From Prunella strophiata (lineage: Eukaryota; Chordata; Aves; Passeriformes; Prunellidae), in NCBI GenBank assembly GCA_036583965.1, contig JAZBQD010000014.1, positions 66,990,395 to 67,054,394 on the forward strand: a stretch of 64,000 bases of DNA, written 5' to 3'. The notes beneath the pieces are model-generated. The model was not told the DNA's origin, searched no databases, and was given only the letters and a program-made list of their open reading frames with translations. Below are positions 10,308-22,728 of this stretch, piece by piece (position 1 is the first letter of the stretch; each line of letters starts with the position of its first letter). A program made the translations under genes and the position numbers.

Positions 10308-12293
10308 CTCAGCATCAGCCTGGGAATGTTCAGGACTGGCAAAACCCCTACGAGGCTCTATGTGACAGCAGGAGGCCTTCAGCATTTCCAACAGCTTGGC
10401 AAATAAAGCATGAGTCACATTCCCCTTGTGACTTTGCTCTAGTTTAATTATTTCTCTATTTCTGCAGTAAAAATTTGAAGGGACAAATAATGGCAGATTC
10501 CAGATGCTACCAATTTTCAGGAATGGGTTTTGGGTTTTGAAGTAGCCAGGCATTGAAGTTCACCAGTGATATCTGATAGAATGTCTCTGAAATACTGGAT
10601 TTCAGGCTCATTTTAGGCACTGGCCTGGTGGCTGGGAGAGAAGAATCTGTGAAAGAGACTGTGATCTTCCAAATCTTAATCTGCCTCATGGTCTTCTTCT
10701 CACCCACAGAAAATTCACCATGCACACCACCCTCAGCTTCTCCCACGGCTTCAACTCTGCTCCTCTGGGGGTGGAGGGAGGTGGGAGAATGGGAAACAAG
10801 CTTGACCTATTTCTCTGTTCCTTTAACAAGGATTTAGAAAATGGGCAGGACAGAGAAGGAATGGCTTTTGTTCAGGAAAGTGAAATACCACCCAGACAAG
10901 GAGGAAGGTCTGATTTTGGTTCTGTCTTCCTGACTGGGGAGTATCCAGCACCTTCCAGGACTGAGCCCAGAGAGAGGAACCATGATTTAGGAAAATCAAA
11001 TGAGTGAGAAGGATTATATTTTTCCATTTAGCTGGGAGCTAGACACATCCTCAGCAACACAGAAAGGGATTTACAACTTTTAACGAGCAGCACTCTGTAA
11101 AAATAAAATTACTTCAAGCACAGCATTAAAGCTTTTCTCAGAAAAGCTCTAATGTAAATTTTATATGGAGCACACTACTGTACTTGCATTTGTTATTTGA
11201 ATTTGTTATTTTATTAAAAAGTAGAGCCTAATCAGGATTGCCTAGTTTCAGGGAGAAAGGGAATGGGATTAAATATGAAATAACAGTTGATTCAGGATTC
11301 CTACCCACTCAGGAGGCTTCAGAAATGTTCTGTCATTTTCTAGAGATTTATATATTAAAAGTGTCTGCCCCATCATAATCACTTAACATGCTTTAAAAAG
11401 CACATAAACACACAGGGGGTTTCATTATGGCATATGGGAGAGAGATTTTTCTCAGCATTGGTCCAATTTTACTCACATTATTGTCAAATGCTAAATGTCC
11501 CATGGACATCAGGGGGAGCTGAGCCTTTTGAAAAAAGCTGTGCTTTATAAAAAGCATAAAGCAAGCAATCTGCAGGAAATATAGATTTCCAGTAAGCTAG
11601 GGACCAAGTGTAGACTCAAACAAATAATATCAGAAGGTGTCTTCAGTTAGGAGAATTTTTTTTCAGTGGCAAAAAGGAGACAAAGTTCAGATGGAGAGTT
11701 TGCGGTCCCAAGATAGATCCAGGAAATTTTTTCCTTTCAATGGCCATAATTTTGAAGAGATTGTGTCTGTTCTTTGTCACCCCTCTTATTCTTCCTTCAG
11801 TTTCTCTCCTCTCACACCCACACAGAGGACTTCTAAATCTCAGCACGAGTCTGATAATATCTTCTCCTCTTTAATGTATGTTTCTGTGGAAGGGAGAATC
11901 AGCAGCTATTAGCAGCTTGTGACTGAATGCTGCATGAGGCTCTCTTTGTAGTATCCAATTGCATGGGAAAACACAATTTAACAGACAATCACTGCAGCAG
12001 CCATGCTGAATGTACAGAAGAGGACATCATCCCAGTCAGTGGTAGGTGAGAGTGTCAGGTTCAAGGCTCAAGGTTTCCTCACTGGTAGAGGTAGTTGGCA
12101 GCAGAGCCAAACATTGGGTCCATGTATGTTAAATCATTTTTTTGCTGAAATTAGATTTCACTCCCATGTCACATCCATTGCCTTAAACACAAGGCTTTAA
12201 TATGGTTCATCAAGCTTTTGGCATCACCATAGTGAAATTCCATTTTATGGCTTGAAAAACCCATTGTCTCCTCTGGCCTCATGCATAAAGGTC
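10308..12293. other. Non-coding stretch, no gene seen
   Basis: No gene or mobile element recognised. The overlapping open frames around 10600-11000 and 11640-11910 fit no known protein and show no splice-site or domain support. Confidence 0.55.
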
Positions 12294-12720
12294 CTGTGAA
12301 GGGTCTGGAGCACAAGTCCTGTGAGGAGCAGCTGAGTGAGCTGGGGATGTTCTCCCTGGAGAAAAAGAGGCTCAGGGGTGACCTTATTGCCCTCTACAGC
12401 TCCCTGACAGGAGGCTGTAGCCAGGTGGAGATCAATCTCTTTTCCCAGGTAACAAAGGACAGGGCAAGAGGAAATGGATTCAAATTGCATGAGGAGAGGT
12501 TTAGATTGGACATTAGGAAAAATTTCTTCATGGAAAGGGTTATCAAGCACTGGCTGCCCAGGGAGGTAGTGGAGTCACCATCCCCAGAGGTATTTAAGAG
12601 ATCTGTAGCTGTGGCACTTGGGGACATGTTTTAGGGGTGGATTTGGTAGTGCTGGGTTAATGGTTGCACTCAATGATCTTAGCAGTCTTTTCCAACTTAA
12701 ATGGTTCTATGATTCTATAG
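12294..12720 (+). mobile_element. CR1 LINE 3' end with open RT C-terminus
   Basis: This 5'-truncated CR1 copy in plus orientation ends with TTCTATGATTCTAT, the terminal octamer repeat. The frame at 12281-12634 stays open for 117 codons and reads the C-terminal end of CR1 reverse transcriptase. Visible pieces are [59 protein letters not shown] and [15 protein letters not shown]. The catalytic core is absent, so no enzyme is encoded. It is one of the least damaged CR1 ends in the window, with no frameshift in the coding part. The strand-opposite frames at 12245-12627 are shadows. Confidence 0.95.
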
Positions 12721-15700
12721 CACAAAATGATGCACAGTAATTCCTGTGTTATGCCTGACCAATGACTTCTGGCTGAGTTAGATGTCTTTCAGAAAGATAG
12801 TGATGTCTGATTTCACAGTCTTCAAAGGGAGGGAAAAACAGCACTTTTCTTATGAAGTAATTCTGATGGTTTGCAGTTATTATTGTTAGAATCTTACCCT
12901 GTTCTCACTTGAATTTGCCTTGCTTCCATTCCTAGTTTTGGAATTGTGTTGTGTCTTTAGTATTAGATTAAGCCTGCACTTACAGAAAGCAATGCAGTCA
13001 GAGCTCTCACTACAGCACTTTGAATCAGATTTTGTTGCCTGCTCTGCAATTACAAAACTTTTTATCTGGATCTTGGACAACACTTGCTTCTGCCATTGTA
13101 ACCCAAACCTTCCTGTCAATAGCAAGCCTTTAAAAAATGAAGTGTTTGCTCCTTTTCTGTTCTTCACTGAATGCCAAAAAACAGATACAGCATGAGGGGG
13201 GCTTCTGCTTAAGCTCACACAGACAGCATTCAGGACTCAGAAAGGAAACCCACAGTTGCATACAAATAGACTGCAACTTATGTTGGGAATCTGAAATCTG
13301 ATTAGACAAGGAACTAAAGAAAAATTCCTGGTTTCTTTATTTTTCAAAAAATGACTAAAAGGCAATTAAAAATATGCCCTGGTTGTGCATTTAGCATTTG
13401 GATGCAAATTATTTCATTCCTGCTTCTTACAGTGAGCATGAAATAAGACAAAAAACTTACTGGAGGTAAGCACACCAGTGGGCATTACCCTGGTGGAGAT
13501 CATTTGAGTGATCCTGAGGTACAGATGCAGGGAAAATAAGGATGACTACCAGTATTGGGTTTGATCCATAAAATATTTCAAAGTGAAATCCAGACCATCA
13601 AGAGTTAGATTATAAATTTACTGACAGAAATGGACTATTCAGTTTGACTCAAGGGGTTTTACACCTAACCTATAACATCTAACTAAAGTGGTGAATGTTA
13701 CTTATTGGTTACCCAACTTGTTTTGAAATCATCTAATTTCCTTCAGTACAATAGTTCCATTAATGATTTGATTGTATATAAGAGTAATAAAAGTGGTTTG
13801 TTTGCATTTGGTGATATTTTCAGATACAGGAACCTGGAAATTCAGTAATTTTGAAACCCGTTTTCATTAGTAGGAAAATAAAATAAATTTCTTTCTCCTG
13901 CAAGTACTAGATGGATGCTTTAGAGATGCTGAGATATTACAGTGGCCCCAGTCTCTGAAGTGAGAGAGAATGTGGAGTCATCCAGCACAGCAATCCTTGG
14001 AAATGAAATAAATTCTGTCATTTATTATTTTTTTTCCCAATAACATCTGGACGTAGTGATAAGGGATCCACTATGTGATGAGCTGTAGGCAGTGTAATAG
14101 AAAAACTGCCCACCCCTCTATGAGGTTTGTTTCCTGGATTTAGAGATGAAAGACAACTGATGGATTTGGAAAATGTGGAAAAGTAGAAAAACAACAAAAT
14201 GCTCATGTAAACATGGTAAGTAAGGATCACAGCCAAAGCTGCAGAAAGCTGTTTTGGAGCTTATTTGGGACACCTGTTACACTGAGTGCCTCCCACATCT
14301 CTGTGGTCCTTTTGGTGCAAGTGTCTACAACAGAAACAGGAGCATGATGGCCAGGTGAGGTGTGTGTGGGCCTGGTTTGCTATCCTAAATGATATGCAGG
14401 TTTGGGCAGGTGTTTGCAGAGGGCTTTGCAGACAGACCACACATTTACAAGTCTGAATTGAAGGTTCTGCTGTGCTGACTTGATGTGTCCCACCAGATGT
14501 GCCACAGGCCTGGTGTGCTAACAAGGTTAAGAAGATTTTATATGAAACCTTTATCTGCCTGTGGGTCATGGAGCAGCACTGGGTGTGTTTGCAAAAGAAT
14601 GTGTGGCCTTACCATGTCAGCAAATATTCCTTGTAGATATGAGCTTGTTCAGGCCAGTTCAGAAAGCAAAACATCATGGAAAAAGAAAAAAAGTTAAGAG
14701 TAATAAAGGAAAGTGCTTTTACTTGTGGAATATAGATGACTTGAAAAGTTTTGTTCCATTGGGAAAAAAAAGGAAAAATAACCCAGAAACCCCATTCCAC
14801 AATATCAGTACCAAGCAGTGCTTGTTTTTTTCATCTAATTTTCAAGAGGGTTTTGTTTTAAATTCAGTAGAGCTATAGACAGAGAAGCTTTGACATTGGA
14901 TTGAAATGCACCATGCACAAAGGTTAAAGGACCCTTCCTGGTGAGATGCTCAAGAGCCCTTCAACTGCTGCTTCCTTGACTTTTATTTCCTACTTAATAT
15001 ACCCTGTCTTACTGCTTACTCTGTATTCGTCTGAACTTAGCATCATGCACATTCTATTCCTGCCCTTTCACGTGGCTCTGCTTGATAAATCTTCAGAACC
15101 AGCAGGCTGGGAGAGTGAAAGTGCAGCCACGAGCTGCTGAGAGTAAATGGCAGTGGGTAGCACTCTGGGCTGGGGCAGTGAGAGTTCACTGTAACACAGC
15201 ATAAATTGACAGAAAGGTGTTGGCAGTTTACCATTGCTATGATAGCTGCTATAAAAGTATGTTTCTGGGTGCAAGAAACACTTAATGAAATGCCCTGACC
15301 TGTGTTATGTGGGAGGCTGGATTAGATAAATGTAACAATGCTCTAAGAATTAGTCTATGAACTATGGGTATTGCCATGAAAAAGCCTTATGAGCATAAAT
15401 GGAGAATGCTAACATCCCCCAGAATGAGCAATAAAAAGCAGACTATAAATCTCTTTAGCACTCTGTTCTATTATCTAACTTAACCACCATCTGTTGCATT
15501 CAATATATTTCTCAGCTTTAGGTTTCTGCAATGAGTCTTGGATTTGTGATGCGTTTCTCAAATTGGTGAAATAAAAATGGATTGGCCCAAATGAGAAACA
15601 GCATATAAGACTACTAATTATCAACAATCTATATTTCAGCATCAGATTTGCTGGGGCAATTTCTTCTCTCTACTGCTCTCATTCATGGCAGCAATGCAGA

Positions 15701-16870
15701 GAGAAATTATATTTAAGGAGTTTATCTTTACCAGTAACGAAATTTTCCTGATTGTAATGAAGATACTTGTTGAATATTGATATAAAATAGCACTCTATTT
15801 TTCTTCACTGCAATTATGGAAATGACTAAATTTAGGGAGAAAGTAGACTCTCTCTGAAGGTTTCATTAATATCTGAATATTGTACAAAAAAGTTTGTATC
15901 TCTTCTAAAAGAAACCTTCAATACCTGGAATATAGAGGATGGTGGTGAAATTAAATTAATTCCTCTGCTAACCCAGCAAGTGTATTGATAATGTACTGCA
16001 TGATTATTTAAAATGTCATTATTAAAAAGAATTTTATTAAGGTTTTATACTGCCATCTAGTATCTAAGCACCTCCCTCATATATTCAAGATTAATAGAGA
16101 AATGCCTTCTTGGGATTTTTGGAGTATCAGTCTCTTGGTTTCTGGAGAGAGGAATAACTCAATTTAATTCAAGTGAGTAAGATAGAATATGAGAAATTTT
16201 CTTACCATTTTCTGAACACTGCAATCTGCATTGACACTCTTTTCTGATTTTAAGACTTTTAAAACCAGGGGCCACATCCTTCCATGTCCTATGCAAGTGA
16301 ATATTTTCATCTTTTAGGATCAAGCCCTAATATGATTGGATTAAACTCCTGATGATTCTGATTAAAGTTGAAAGACTCCTTGATATCCCCAGCCTGGGAA
16401 AAACTAAATGACAAATGCCATTTTTCCAAGGAATGGGCTGCTAAAGTGGGTAAAATCAGTAAAGTGAAGGGACTCCACTTCAAACAGTGCAATTTCTTAA
16501 TCCTTCACTGTCATAATAAGAAACAAAAGTCTCCATTTTATTCCTAGTCTACATTCAGACCTCCTGAACTTAAAGCAAACCACGAGTGGTGAAACTTTTC
16601 TGGCCATATTACGAGGCTGGCTAATCAGTGCCTATTATACTGTAAAAGGCTCTGCTGACGTGCCTCTCAGTTTTACCCAGTAACACACCTACCATCTGAC
16701 ACTGTGCAATTAGCCTGCTCTTCTAGGGCCTGCCAGAAACAGCAATAACACTGCATCAGAGGAAGATCATTATCCAAGGCACCTCGCAGACACTAAATAT
16801 GCACATTTCTGCTGCATTTGCAGCCCACGAAGGATGAAGGCACCAATAACTGTGAGGTGTTCAGCCATTC

Positions 16871-16878
16871 ATTTGCAT
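16871..16878 (+). promoter_or_regulatory. Octamer motif ATTTGCAT
   Basis: A perfect match to the POU/octamer-factor consensus within a balanced-composition stretch. Eight-base matches are expected by chance in 64 kb, so this supports function only if the surrounding sequence proves conserved. Confidence 0.25.
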
Positions 16879-17702
16879 AGTTTCAGGGAAAGCCTGGCCT
16901 GTCAGAACTTCCCACTAGCAGGCATGAAAGAAAGAATAAAAATAAAAAATTCACCAATATTTTAGGACTTTTTTTTTTTTTCCCCCTGTCTCCACAGAAG
17001 TAGTGAATTAGTTCATTTGTTTGGGCCAAGTGAAACATTCAGTATCAGCAGAGCATGGCTGGGTTCCCTCAGTGTGAGTCAGTGTTATTCAGACCCTGGG
17101 CTGTGTTTTTAATGCCTGTCCTCACATAAAAGGCACAAACCTTCCTTTAGTGCTCACTTTGCCAGGAATACTGCAGGTGAGAAATGGGAACCCTGGGAGG
17201 AGGATGTGCTCTTGGATGCTGCAGGATGAGCAGGGCTGGTGCCCAGCTCCCAAACCTGTTTATAGGAGGCTCCTGTGGTGGCTCAGAGGGCTTTACCCCC
17301 ATGTTCAGTGCAGTGCAAATAGCAGCCTGGAGCTTTCTTTGCCCAGTTTAAACAATATTCCTTTGCCAGACTGCTCAGACTCAAAGATTACCAGCTTGAG
17401 GATCTCAACACTGCAGAAAAAAATCCTCTTTGTGCTTCCAGACCCCTGTGTACTCTGCAGTGGTGCGTTACCTTTGATTTCCATGATCGCAGAACACAAA
17501 ACGAGGACAAAAAATTCCCTGAAAAAATTGCTGCAGACTAAAATATCAACACAATTTCCTACTTGCTTATCAAGGACCATGGGCTGCTTTACCTGAGAAA
17601 ATCCCTGCTGCAGTCAGCCCTGGGATATTCCCTGGGGGTCCTTGCTACCCCTGTGATGGAAACTGGAGTCTCTTAAGAACATTTCTTTGCTGTGCTGAGG
17701 AT

Positions 17703-17719
17703 AAAAAAAAAAAAAAAAA
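17703..17719. repeat. Poly-A run (17)
   Basis: Uninterrupted run of 17 A bases. No retroposed body recognised upstream. Confidence 0.9.
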
Positions 17720-18420
17720 CCAGAAGCTGAGGATTATAGATCCATCTTACAGCAATTATTAATCTAACTTTCATTAACAGTTAAAAATCATGCAGGGGGA
17801 ATATATGAAAATTACTGCTTTCCAAGTAGATCTGTTAATTATTATTAGTCAGTATACTTATTAGGTACCGACGGAAACTTGGCACTCAATAGGTACTTAT
17901 TAAACTATGTTAGAGAACATCATATTAATGTTTAATATAAAAACTGCATGAATCATCTGTTCTTTTATCACTGGGCCATATCTTCAGCGGGCATGAATCA
18001 GACCAGCAAGAGAGCTGGTCAGTTTGTACAGCCTAGGATCTGGTTTAACATTTGCTACGTGAAAAACAGGATGACATTTCTTTTAACTTTTCACAGAAAT
18101 TTGGAGTTTGCTCCCTTTTTTGTCTCCCATCTGGCAGAATTGTAATTAACAGAATTTAGAGCCATGACACTGAATCTGTTAGACAGTCACACAATCAGGC
18201 AAATTTGCAGTGTAATTAATAGATGCAGGGGACATGATCTGTTTAAGATCACAAGGTTTTGGATGCAGTAGCAACTCAGATAATTCAGGCTGTGCTGCCT
18301 TGTTTCTAAATAACACCCTGTTTTAAATAGGACATCCTCCTATGTGTTTTTTACACTTAAATCTGTGGCTGTGTCAGGGCAAAAAATTCAATGTGATCAA
18401 CATCCTTCAGCCTGCACTTA

Positions 18421-18477
18421 TGACAAAACTTAACATCCTGGTTCATGACAAAAACTTAACATCCTGGTTCATGACAA
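18421..18477. repeat. 26-bp tandem duplication
   Basis: The unit TGACAAAACTTAACATCCTG plus GTTCA occurs at 18421-18445. It recurs with one extra A at 18446-18471, and the first six bases return at 18472-18477. Apart from the extra A the copies are identical, so the duplication is recent. Confidence 0.9.
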
Positions 18478-18587
18478 TGTAGACAAGCTCTTGCAGATCA
18501 AACAGGAATAGTCTGAGAAGTTATTGCCTCTGAGTTCCCACCCCTCAGCTGGAATGTGCTCTTGCACATTCAGTTTGCTCAGTGTAA

Positions 18588-18770
18588 GGGTATGAGGCCC
18601 TGGCATGAATTGCCCAGAGAAGTTGTGGCTGCCCCATCACTGGAAGTGTTCAAAGCCAGGTTGGATGGGGCTCTGAGCAACCTGGTCTAGTGGAAGGTGT
18701 CCCTGCCCATGGCAGGGAATTTAGTTTAGATGATCTTTAAGGTCTGTTCCAATCCAAGCCATTCTACTAT
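18588..18770 (+). mobile_element. CR1 LINE 3' end fragment
   Basis: Contains the typical avian CR1 3' sequence in order: TTGCCCAGAGAAGTTGTGGC, then CACTGGAAGTGTTCAAAGCC, AGGTTGGATGGGGCTCTGAG, and CCTGCCCATGGCAGGG, ending near ATTCTACTAT, a decayed octamer. Strongly 5'-truncated; the coding remnant is negligible. Confidence 0.95.
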
Positions 18771-19783
18771 AAATCATCCTCCATTCCTGCACTTCACTTG
18801 GAAGTGCAGTAATTACCACCTGCTGAGAGCTAGTTTTGTTAATAGGGACAATGTTGCCATAAATCACTTCAGATCAACTTTAAGAGCTTGTCTTCCTTCC
18901 CTAAACTGTGCTGAAATTCTGACTCCAAAGGCAAGCTGTTTTCCTTTAAGAATTTAGGCCATATTAACTCAATGAGAGGTAAATACCCATAATTTTGCAG
19001 CTCAGTTCAGGCTTTCTGACCTTGCCAGCTGTGAGCTGAAGATATTTGTCAGAATTCTAGGGCTATGTATTTTTCATCACTTGCAGTAATTTAACAATTG
19101 CACAAATCAGTTCAGTATTTTATCCCTAGTTCATTTATTTATGACAGATTCTGAAGGGAAAGCATTAGGTACTGTCCCTGAGATCTCAAATACAATCACA
19201 TGGAGATTAAGGCTGTGCACAAATACATTCATCCAAATGCAAATATATGCCTTTGTTCATAGGGCCCAGTCCTAATTTGTGCATAATATATTATTTTGAA
19301 TAAAAATTTTCATTAGGACAGAACTTGCACAGCCCAGCTTGTAATGAGGGATGGTGTATAGGCCTTGTGAGAAAAGCAAACAAAACTAAAAACTACATGT
19401 TCTGGAGGACACTAGCTGTAAAAAAAAAAAAAAAAAAAAAAAAGTAGTCTATCTGATTTATTCAGTTTAATTTAAAGACTATAACTGAGGGATCTAATTC
19501 AAGAGTTTAGCAGGTTTAGACTTCCTGTAAGATTCATGTAGAGAAAGGCTATTCCAAGGTCTGATTTGGGCCCTATGAAGTCTGGATAATTCTCTAATGA
19601 AGAATATCTCCTGACTTTGAAAAGAAGAGAGCTATGTAATGGCTAAATTCATGACTATGGATATCTCTATTTAATACTTAAAGCCAACATGAGATGAACT
19701 CACGATCAGTTGCAAAGCCTAAGAGAGATTTTTCTGAGAACATCAGTGAATCTTGGTTAACATCTATAGAATACAAGAAGCTC
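18771..19783. other. Non-coding stretch with an A24 run
   Basis: No gene or transposon recognised. The only feature is the A24 run at 19420-19443. Confidence 0.6.
19420..19443. repeat. Poly-A run (24)
   Basis: Uninterrupted run of 24 A bases. No recognisable SINE, processed pseudogene or flanking direct repeat was seen. Confidence 0.9.
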
Positions 19784-20330
19784 CAGGTGTAGGCCTCACC
19801 AGTTCTGAGGAGAAGGGAAGGATCACTGCTCTCACCTGCAATAATTTATCAAATGCAGCCCAGGATACCATTAATCTTTGCTACAAGGTCACCCTTCTGG
19901 CTCCTGTTCAGCTTGGTTTCCACCAGGATCCACGTGTCCTTTTCTGTCAATCTGCTTTCCAGCTGGGCAGCCCCCAGCATGTACTGGAGCCTGGGGTTGT
20001 TCCTTCCCAGGTGCAGGATTTTGTACTTGTAGAACTCCACAAGATTCCTATCATCCCATTTCTCCAGCCTTTGAGGTCCCTCTGGATGGAAGCACATTCC
20101 TCTGGCAGATCAGCAGCTCCTCCTGGTTCTTGATCACCTACAAACTTGCTGAAGAGATGCTCTACATCCAAATCACTAATGAAAATGTTAAGCAGGGCTG
20201 TGTTGACCCTCAGGGTACCCTGGTCTGCAGCTTGACTTTGTGCCACTCTTCCACCTTCCCTGGTCCTGCCTTTCAGCCACATTTCAACCCACCTCACTGC
20301 TCATCCAGCTGCACATCAGCAGCTTAGAAA
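19784..20330 (-). mobile_element. CR1 LINE internal RT fragment, frameshifted
   Basis: This reads on the minus strand as the middle-to-late part of CR1 reverse transcriptase. One frame (20297 down to 19947) gives FISDLDVEHLFSKFVGD and then ECASIQRDLK. The catalytic F-A-D-D box has become F-V-G-D, losing its first aspartate. A second frame (20097 down to 19849) continues with ILHLGRNNPRLQYMLGA and LVAKINGILGCI. The switch implies a single-base frameshift around 20070. The element ends on the left inside the coding part (the CTCCAGGTGTAGGCCTCACC block near 19787), so the 3' end and octamers are absent. It is a dead fragment. The plus-strand frames of 126 and 149 codons over it are antisense shadows. 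Confidence 0.94.
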
Positions 20331-20728
20331 AGTAAAATAGTTTAGGGTGGAAAAGGCCTTCAAAATCTTTGTGTATTTATAAATGGGGGGTTCTGGTATC
20401 AAGAAAGGGAGAAAGAGATTGAAATAAAATGCCTTTTAACAGAAATATTGACTTTGGGAAATGATCAAATATGCATTGCCAGCCTCTCTGATTGGCTGTG
20501 AATGTTATGGAACTTCCTTGTTTATATATTTCATGTGATGAATTTCTAAATGATTAGCTACAGAGACACAGATATGTAATGAACAGATGTGTAAGAGGAT
20601 GCTATGATTCTATCAGCACAGCATAATTACAGAAAACCTCTCAACCCTCTTAAAAATAATCACCGTATAAGTGGTTTCGTCTTAAAATCAAATGTTTTGA
20701 GAATATATGCATGTACTAGATATATGAG

Positions 20729-20744
20729 TATATATATATATATA
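20729..20744. repeat. Short (TA)n
   Basis: About eight uninterrupted TA units within a short AT-rich patch. Confidence 0.75.
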
Positions 20745-22712
20745 AAGACTATGAAGGCACCAAATTTTTTCTCTACCCAGAGTCTCAACTTCAATTTCAA
20801 ATGTCTCCTTGCTAAAGTGTACACTTTTTGCTTTGCTAGTAGCTGAATGTTAGTTTGAGTTGGTCAAATAGCAGGTGCAGAATAGGAAGGAAATTGTTTT
20901 AGGAAGGCTGGGCTTGAATCCTGCTCTCTCCTGAGCTTCCCATCTCCCTGAGTCTGGAAGCAGAGTGCTTCCTGCATAGGATGGCACAGCACCAGGCTTC
21001 AGCCTTACACAGGGAGCATGAACAGTGATCTGTAAGAAAATCAGGTAAATTGACAGACTCATTTTGACAGCACCGTGGCAGAAATGGTACAAGCAAGGAA
21101 GGTTCATTCTTTGACTTAAATAAAAGAGATTCCAAAATATTTCTTCTATAAAAGTAAATAATTGTTTAAATATTATGCTGGTGTGGCAAATGGCTTCTTT
21201 AAACCATTTTAACACTTGTGGATCAACTCAGGATGCTTCCAGGAGGATGCTCAGTTTGAGAATTGTGTTTTGGAAGCTCCAGTCTTCCTTGTCCTTTCAG
21301 TGGGCAGCTGTTATTATATGCTGAACTCATGTTGGCTCTAGTTTTGTCCTCAGGAGGCTGTAATTCTACTGAGAATGAAATTAAGCTCATGTTTTTGAGG
21401 GAAAAAAATCAGAAGAGCAAGGAAGCAAAGCAGCCATGTGGCAACTTTAAACACCACCAGTTTAGAACAATTAAAATGCAACTGTGCTTTGGGAAGACCA
21501 AGCATGTATTTCTGGAAGGAAAGGGATGATTTTCTCTAAATCAGTAAATTAAAAAGTCACCATGAATGATTCCATCAGTTAAAAACTGTGCACAGAAAAC
21601 CCAAATCCAGTGTAAAACTGTATGAAAGGCTCTTTTATGAGCAACAATAAACCATTCAGTTTTCACCAAAGAAAATCTTATGGGCTATTTGAGGAACAGC
21701 CTCCCTTATCTCAGCCTCCCAAGATGGACTGGACTAGCAGAATTAAGAGTCACTTTGTGGCCATGCATGATGGATCATGTCTGGGTTGCACATCTGCTTG
21801 CATCCTGTTGGGCATCAGATGTAACACTCTTATAAATGGCTGAGGAGAAGCAGAAGGGAAAGCTGCCTCTTGGCTTTGTTCTGGCTCCAAACTCAAGGGG
21901 AAGTTGGGCTCTTCAAGGAAAATAAGAGCTCAGAAGATGGTGAGAAGGGGTTATTGATACAGGGAGAAGGCATAGACTGAGAGGCTGTCTGAGTGTTGCC
22001 TAATGGGAAAGAAGGTGCCACACCATCACATCAAGACTTTTGTAGGGAAGGGAGAAAAGATTTGTTGGGGACACAGAAGGAACAGGCTGGGATCTGCTGC
22101 AGCTCAGCTGCTAAAGAGCCTGAAACCAAGAACTTCTTCCACAGGGAGAGTTTTCTTTATGGGAGAGAGAGAAAAGAAATCACACAGCTTAGTTTCTCTT
22201 GTAAGAAAAACATGTTTCAGATCTTACAGAACCTTTTGGTGCTTGTGGGAAAGCACACTTAAGGAAAGAGTCAAACCTCCAATCTCTGTCTGAATCAATG
22301 CCCTGGCACAGTGGAAATTCTTTGCCACTTTTATGCCTTAGCACTTCCATCTGCAGGAAGGAAATTTATCAACTGCACAAGACTGCTGCAAATAGAATTA
22401 ATTGATGTTTATACAGTGCTTTGCAAGGGCAGCATTTTATTGTTGCTTATTTGTTTATCCATCAACCCATGTTACTCTTTCATCTCAGTAATAATACTCT
22501 GCAAATAGTAGATTTTTTTTCAAATAGGATAAAATCAGGGCATTGAGCATAAAAACACACTACTTACATGTATTGACCATGGGAGGAATGTTTCCAGACA
22601 ATTCCATAAAAATGTTAGGGAAAAGAAAAAATCAAAACAAAACACTACGAAACACAGTTTGGATCTTAGTTATATTGTAGTCTTTTTATTTTCACTTAAA
22701 TTCCTCTTAATT

Positions 22713-22728
22713 AAAAAAAAAAAAAAAA
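22713..22728. repeat. Poly-A run (16)
   Basis: Uninterrupted run of 16 A bases, with no associated retroposon body. Confidence 0.9.

Larger units (their letters stand above)
12721..18420. other. Non-coding stretch, 5.7 kb
   Basis: No gene or mobile element recognised over 5.7 kb. It holds a T13 run (16969-16981), an A17 run (17703-17719) and a compositionally balanced stretch at 16560-16915 discussed as a possible conserved element. The 148-codon frame at 17150-17596 matches no known protein, and its reverse strand is also open. Confidence 0.55.

Noticed and set aside
17150..17596. 148-codon plus-strand frame with an open minus-strand frame opposite
   Set aside because: No recognisable motif. 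Overlapping open frames on both strands suggest chance in a slightly GC-richer patch.
19753..20327. 126- and 149-codon plus-strand frames
   Set aside because: They are antisense to a CR1 reverse-transcriptase remnant, which explains why the frames stay open.
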